From: an uncultured Flavobacteriaceae bacterium
GTDB lineage: Bacteria > Bacteroidota > Bacteroidia > Flavobacteriales > Flavobacteriaceae
Reading direction: 5' to 3'
NCBI GenBank assembly: GCA_947500585.1
Contig: CANMSN010000019.1
Location: 1 to 56,082 of the forward strand
Length of the DNA stretch: 56,082 nt
Shown here one piece after another: positions 55,566 to 56,082 of this stretch; position 1 is the stretch's first letter; each line of letters begins with the position of its first letter. Made by a program: the position numbers and the translations under genes. Below the pieces are notes generated by a model. The model was not told where the DNA came from. It worked only from the letters and a program-made list of their open reading frames with translations, and searched no databases.

Positions 55566-56082
55566 TTTTAGATTTTTTTAAATTGTTAATTCTCTGTTTT
55601 AGTACATCATAAAAATATAATTCACTGATATTAAGAAATTTACATTGCAGGTAAATCACTTAAAGAGAAGGCAGACAACATATTAAAAGAATGATATCAC
55701 AGATCACTCATTTTTCTAATGGAGAATATCAACGCCTAGAATAAAAGTACGAAATACATTTCAATATTAAACATCAAATTTAGGAAAGATATAAAGATAT
55801 ATTTTACGGGTTAAAGCTTATAAACATTGAGATATTTGCATTATGCAAAACGCAAACTGTCGGTTTTGAGAAGTTAGTTAATGCATTTAATAAGTCAAGT
55901 AATAACCATATAAAAAAAAATTGATACTAAGTATTGATAGAATTAATTGAAAGTTTTAAAAAACAGTCTTTTTATGGTTAGTCAATTTATCTGAATTATC
56001 CGTTGAAAGGTAGTATCTCATTAAGTGTGTAAAGTTTAATTTTTGATTAATTTTAAATTTTATACACAATGAACAAAGACGA
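55566..56082. other. 517-base intergenic region at the window end
   Basis: No gene longer than a few dozen codons is visible on either strand. A clear palindrome TTTGCATTATGCAAA lies at 55835-55849 (seven-base arms around one base). The last 14 bases (56069-56082) read ATG AAC AAA GAC GA, which may be the start of a plus-strand gene cut by the window edge. If so, the upstream region would hold its control signals, but no TAnnTTTG box with correct spacing was found. Confidence 0.5.

Overview
The window looks like a chromosomal segment of an AT-rich member of the Flavobacteriaceae (Bacteroidota). The signs are AT-rich coding and intergenic DNA, promoter elements of the TAnnTTTG type with almost no Shine-Dalgarno sequences, a PorD-type gliding/type IX secretion protein, a fused E1 alpha/beta oxo-acid dehydrogenase, a long-form GAPDH, a two-gene UshA-type 5'-nucleotidase, and an RprX/RprY-like two-component pair after coaE. 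The genus cannot be fixed from the sequence alone. No rRNA, tRNA, CRISPR array, prophage or intact insertion sequence was seen.

Layout. 1-900: window edge with an attC-like inverted repeat and a lone minus-strand hypothetical gene. 901-4686: coiled-coil membrane protein, GAPDH and HtrA protease, all minus strand. 4957-8976: dapF, acetyltransferase, mltG and a DUF2279 gene as a tight operon, then a separately promoted lysozyme-fold protein; most of this concerns diaminopimelate and peptidoglycan. 9042-11644: dnaA, tyrosine phosphatase and an RsmI-like methyltransferase (minus). 11833-14955: thioesterase, then ribD, HAD, YigZ and LEA-like genes. 15008-19669: acetyltransferase, prmC, ligA and a DnaQ-like exonuclease with a BRCT domain, each overlapping the next. 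19756-21800: two paralogous YhhN-like membrane proteins flanking a DoxX gene. 21802-23489: split 5'-nucleotidase. 23547-30162: DUF6913-like, dapA, bamD, rpoZ, coaBC, porD and recN. 30222-36014: fabI, glycosyltransferase, YbbR-like, coaE, histidine kinase and response regulator. 36115-40458: small membrane and secreted proteins with an AraC-type membrane regulator. 40493-49562: fused E1 dehydrogenase, an M1-like protein with an outer-membrane barrel, a LOG-family protein and uvrA. 49666-54736: two conserved hypotheticals, gamma-glutamyltransferase, AcpH and glmM. 54737-56082: repeat, transposase remnant, hairpin, a PepSY-like secreted protein and a long intergenic stretch.

Most of the window is housekeeping. 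The unusual signals are: (1) a LigA of 813 residues with an in-frame insertion of about 150 residues, translationally coupled to an exonuclease whose BRCT domain closely resembles LigA's own; (2) two paralogous YhhN-like genes sharing an upstream box in identical spacing; (3) phased GTTAAA repeats in front of both htrA and the two-component system, suggesting one envelope-stress regulon; (4) a triple 21-bp-spaced repeat beside a membrane AraC regulator and a small secreted-protein operon; (5) an M1-peptidase-like protein without the zinc motif, joined to an outer-membrane barrel; and (6) a decayed IS1595-type transposase and several families of dispersed palindromic repeats.
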